This document shows, in pieces, positions 61,255 through 64,000 of a stretch of 64,000 nt of DNA. The DNA comes from Lachnospiraceae bacterium (lineage in GTDB: Bacteria > Bacillota > Clostridia > Lachnospirales > Lachnospiraceae): NCBI GenBank assembly GCA_017460885.1, contig JAFUAB010000042.1, forward strand, positions 1-64,000. The letters are read 5' to 3'. Each line of letters begins with the position of its first letter. Position 1 is the first letter of the stretch. The translations under genes were made by a program, and so were the position numbers. Under the pieces are notes generated by a model that saw nothing but the letters and a program-made list of their open reading frames with translations, was not told the origin of the DNA and did no database searches.

Positions 61255-63036
61255 ATGAAAATGAAGCACAGGGCGGAGCCCGAGATATTTGAGGAGAGCT
61301 ACCGCCTGCATAAAGGGAATTCCCTGATGACCCTTGTGGGATTTTACAAGGGTTATTACCATAATTTCCTGCTGTCGGTATTCTTTTATATCATCAAGCA
61401 CAGTCCGGTTTGGGTGCTTCCCATCGCCACAGCCAATATAATCAACTATGTGACCGACCGTGATCCCGGGGCGGCAAAGCTGATCCTGATCAATTCGGGC
61501 GTTCTGGTATTTCTGCTTTTGCTCAATATCCCGATGAATTACCTGCATATGCATTTCAGGGCATCGGCGGTCAGGGATGTGGAAGCGGGACTACGCAGCA
61601 TGCTTGTACAAAAGATCCAGACAATGTCCATTCTTTCCGAAAAGGACATTCAATCGGGCCGGCTTCAGTCGAAGATCATTCGCGACGTTGAAGCTGTGGA
61701 AACATTATCGGATCAGATCTTTACAAGCTTTATGAATATCATCATTAATGTGGCCGTGGCGCTTGCCGTAACGATAACCAGGAGCAGGGTTGTTTTTATA
61801 TTTTTCCTGATGATGGCTCCGTTGGCGGGGGCGCTGGTATATGGTTTCAAGAGACCGATACGGCTTCATAACCAGCGATTCCGTAAAGAGGTTGAAGCGA
61901 CCAGTGCCCGTGTTTCCGAGATGGTGGAACTGGTACCGGTCACCAGGGCACACGCTCTTGAGGAAGAAGAGATCGCACGAATGAATGAACGCGTGACTCA
62001 GATCGCCGAAGAGGGATATCAGCTTGATATCATACAGACCAACTTCGGTGCCGTCAGCTGGGCATGCTTCCAGATCTTTCAGGTGATCTGTCTGGCATTC
62101 ACGGCGTTCCTGGCATTACGAAGCGTGATCAAAACAGGAGATGTGGTTCTCTATCAGAGCTATTTTACGACGATCGTCGGACAGGTGTCCGGTATGCTGA
62201 ATCTTCTGCCTACGATCTCAAAAGGACTTGAATCGGTTAGAAGCATCGGAGAGGTGCTGGAGGTCGAGGATATCGAGGACAATTACGGCAAACCCTCGAT
62301 CGATGAGCTCAGGGGAGAATACCGGTTTGAGCATGTATCTTATACCTATCCAAAAACAGACAAGGTAGTGATCGAGGACCTGAATCTGGAAGTAAAGCAG
62401 GGACAGACAGTGGCTTTTGTCGGGGAGTCCGGTGCCGGCAAAACAACAATAATGAATATGCTTATCGGGTTTATGATGCCAACAGGTGGTCGGCTTTTTG
62501 TAGACGGCAGACCGATGAATGAGATAAACTTAAGGAGTTACCGGAGATTTCTGGCGGTAGTCCCGCAGTCGACGGCACTCTTTTCCGGGTCTATCAGAGA
62601 CAATATACTGTACGGAACAAGTGATATCTCCGAAGAAGTCCTGCAGGAGGTAGTAGCGGAATCCGGACTTAAATCCGTGATCGAAAAGCTGCCCGACGGT
62701 CTTGAAAGTTCTGTGGGCGAGCACGGAGACAAGCTGAGCGGCGGGCAGAAGCAGCGTATATCCATAGCCAGGGCTTTGATCCGGGATCCCCGGGTGATCA
62801 TATTGGATGAAGCCACATCCGCTCTGGATGCGATCTCCGAGAGAGAGGTTTCAGGGGCACTGGACAATATGTCCGAGTCCAGAACGACATTCATAGTGGC
62901 GCATAAGCTGGCAACAATACGCAAGGCGGATCTGATAGTAGTAATGCAGGACGGACGTGTAGTGGAGCAGGGAACCTATGACGAGCTTATGGCTCTAAAG
63001 GGATACTTTTACGAATTGGAAGAAAATATAGTGTAG
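61255..63036 (+). CDS. ABC exporter, fused permease-ATPase
   Basis: The 593-residue half-transporter has six predicted helices in residues 30-320. Its nucleotide-binding domain carries Walker A GESGAGKTT, signature LSGGQKQRISIARAL, Walker B VIILDEATSALD and switch His in VAHKLATIRK. It resembles MsbA/multidrug-type exporters. It lies between glycosidase and esterase genes, 41 nt after the ankyrin-GH43 gene with GAGG upstream. Several Lachnospiraceae glycan loci carry such exporters, but their cargo is unknown. A homodimer is expected since no partner half-transporter is adjacent. Confidence 0.85.
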   Translation: MKMKHRAEPEIFEESYRLHKGNSLMTLVGFYKGYYHNFLLSVFFYIIKHSPVWVLPIATANIINYVTDRDPGAAKLILINSGVLVFLLLLNIPMNYLHMHFRASAVRDVEAGLRSMLVQKIQTMSILSEKDIQSGRLQSKIIRDVEAVETLSDQIFTSFMNIIINVAVALAVTITRSRVVFIFFLMMAPLAGALVYGFKRPIRLHNQRFRKEVEATSARVSEMVELVPVTRAHALEEEEIARMNERVTQIAEEGYQLDIIQTNFGAVSWACFQIFQVICLAFTAFLALRSVIKTGDVVLYQSYFTTIVGQVSGMLNLLPTISKGLESVRSIGEVLEVEDIEDNYGKPSIDELRGEYRFEHVSYTYPKTDKVVIEDLNLEVKQGQTVAFVGESGAGKTTIMNMLIGFMMPTGGRLFVDGRPMNEINLRSYRRFLAVVPQSTALFSGSIRDNILYGTSDISEEVLQEVVAESGLKSVIEKLPDGLESSVGEHGDKLSGGQKQRISIARALIRDPRVIILDEATSALDAISEREVSGALDNMSESRTTFIVAHKLATIRKADLIVVMQDGRVVEQGTYDELMALKGYFYELEENIV

Positions 63037-63078
63037 CAGTAATACTTTCCGTTGTCACTATCGGCGAGGCGCAGGAAA

Positions 63079-64000
63079 ATGTTATTCAAAAAACACGAAA
63101 CAAAAAAGTATTATGAATCTCTGAACGGTATGCTGGACAGGTTTGGCAGATATGCCGTCAGGGACCGGTTCACGGGGAATACGGTCGAAGAACTGAAGGC
63201 GTGGCAGGAACGTGAGAGGAAGTCCCTGACAGGGATAACGGGACTGGATAAGCTGCTTGAAGGCGGATCCGGATCCGATGATTATCATGATATCTGGATA
63301 GAAACCTCCCGTGTAAGCATCTCTGACGGTATTATCAGGATAAGGGCTGTTTTCAGGGTTGACGAATATACGTATATGCCGATGATAGTACTGGAACCGG
63401 GGTCTGAAAGCAAAGGAACCTGTCTGTGCCCTGCCGGCCATCAGGGAGGCGGTAAGGAATCCGTTGCGGGAGTCAGGGACATAAGGTCTATCAGTGATAA
63501 GATAGACTTCTTTAACTATGATTACGGACTCAAACTTGCTAAAATGGGATATACGGCAATATGTCCCGATCAGCGTGGTTTCGGAGAGAGACGTGAGTCC
63601 GCCGATCAGGGCGACAGCGACGAGAAGCTCTTAGGCTGCAGCTGCCGGAATATCGCCAATATGGCGATACCGATGGGACTTTCCGTAATAGGATTGTGTA
63701 CGTTTGACTACATTCGTCTGATCGACTATCTGGAGAAAAGCGGCAGATACGATGTAAGCGGTCTTAGATGCGTGGGCTTCTCCGGAGGGGGAATGCAGGC
63801 ACTTTATCTGGCTGCGCTCGATCCGAGAGTGAGTAAAGTTTTCATCAGCGGTTATATGTACGGCGTCAGGGATTCCCTGATGATCCTTAACAATAACTGC
63901 AGCTGCAATTATATCCCGGGACTGTGGGAGCATCTGGATATGGGAGATATAGCGATGCTCATCGCTCCCAGACCGCTGTTGATCCAGTCCTGCAGTGAGG
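63079..64000 (+). CDS. Alpha/beta-hydrolase, acetyl-xylan-esterase-like (3' end outside window)
   Basis: The frame opens at ATG 63079 after GCAGGAAA and runs to the window edge (307 codons seen). It shows CPAGHQGGGKES (oxyanion region), CPDQRGFGERRE, the nucleophile elbow GFSGGG with Ser235, and IAPRPLLIQSCSE. This last usually carries the catalytic Asp region shortly before the missing His. The pattern fits the AXE1/abhydrolase_7-type esterases that deacetylate xylan or pectic oligosaccharides. No signal peptide. Its place at the end of the glycan locus supports deacetylation as a role; cephalosporin-deacetylase-like or other esterase activity is possible. Confidence 0.75.
   Translation, partial: MLFKKHETKKYYESLNGMLDRFGRYAVRDRFTGNTVEELKAWQERERKSLTGITGLDKLLEGGSGSDDYHDIWIETSRVSISDGIIRIRAVFRVDEYTYMPMIVLEPGSESKGTCLCPAGHQGGGKESVAGVRDIRSISDKIDFFNYDYGLKLAKMGYTAICPDQRGFGERRESADQGDSDEKLLGCSCRNIANMAIPMGLSVIGLCTFDYIRLIDYLEKSGRYDVSGLRCVGFSGGGMQALYLAALDPRVSKVFISGYMYGVRDSLMILNNNCSCNYIPGLWEHLDMGDIAMLIAPRPLLIQSCSE

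Overview
The window is a stretch of a Gram-positive Clostridia chromosome, most likely a motile, plant-polysaccharide-degrading Lachnospiraceae of gut or rumen. Evidence for this: AAGGAGG-type ribosome sites, lipobox solute-binding proteins, a YvyF-type flagellar protein, FtsEX with a PcsB-like hydrolase, a sortase-like surface protein, and arrays of GH43/GH51/GH31 enzymes. Genus cannot be fixed from the sequence. No rRNA, tRNA, CRISPR array or complete insertion sequence was seen.

Layout. 1-1000: the 3' end of a probable AAA ATPase gene, a 100-nt palindrome and yvyF. 1063-6744: a 1893-residue wall-anchored surface protein with ten alternating YDG-type modules. 7111-16403: an arabinan/arabinoside locus with intracellular GH43, an ArsR-like regulator, a lipoprotein endo-arabinanase, an ABC importer and GH51 arabinofuranosidase. 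Repeated TTTAG-N6-CTAAA palindromes in front of its genes suggest one regulon. 16748-26441: a secreted GH25 muramidase, a coiled-coil protein of unknown function, two AAA-ATPase/PDDEXK proteins around a recombinase remnant, and a PTS enzyme I. 26541-31730: a giant FIST-kinase-REC-REC-HD-GYP-HPt protein with a partner response regulator. 31797-46125: housekeeping genes (YgjP-type metalloprotease, HflK/HflC-like pair, malQ, ABC exporter, acyl-ACP thioesterase, CvfB, PucR/CdaR-type regulator, then ftsE-ftsX-PcsB-like-CtpA). 46226-64000: an OFA-family transporter and a second glycan locus (GH31 alpha-xylosidase, two SDRs, AraC regulator, LplA/LplB/YtcP-type importer, CE12 acetylesterase, GH43, an ankyrin-GH43 fusion, an ABC exporter and a truncated esterase-like gene).

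How the parts work together. In the first locus the surface arabinanase would cut arabinan, the CUT1 importer would take up oligomers, and the cytoplasmic GH43 and GH51 enzymes would release arabinose. In the second locus, oligosaccharides taken up by the LplB/YtcP importer would be trimmed in the cytoplasm by deacetylase, xylosidase/arabinosidase and alpha-xylosidase.

The most unusual features are a dispersed 29-nt palindromic element (GGGGACGG core, co-varying arms) that sits on or next to stop codons and has entered coding sequence, the ankyrin-GH43 fusion, the six-domain signalling protein, and the shared operator of the arabinan locus.
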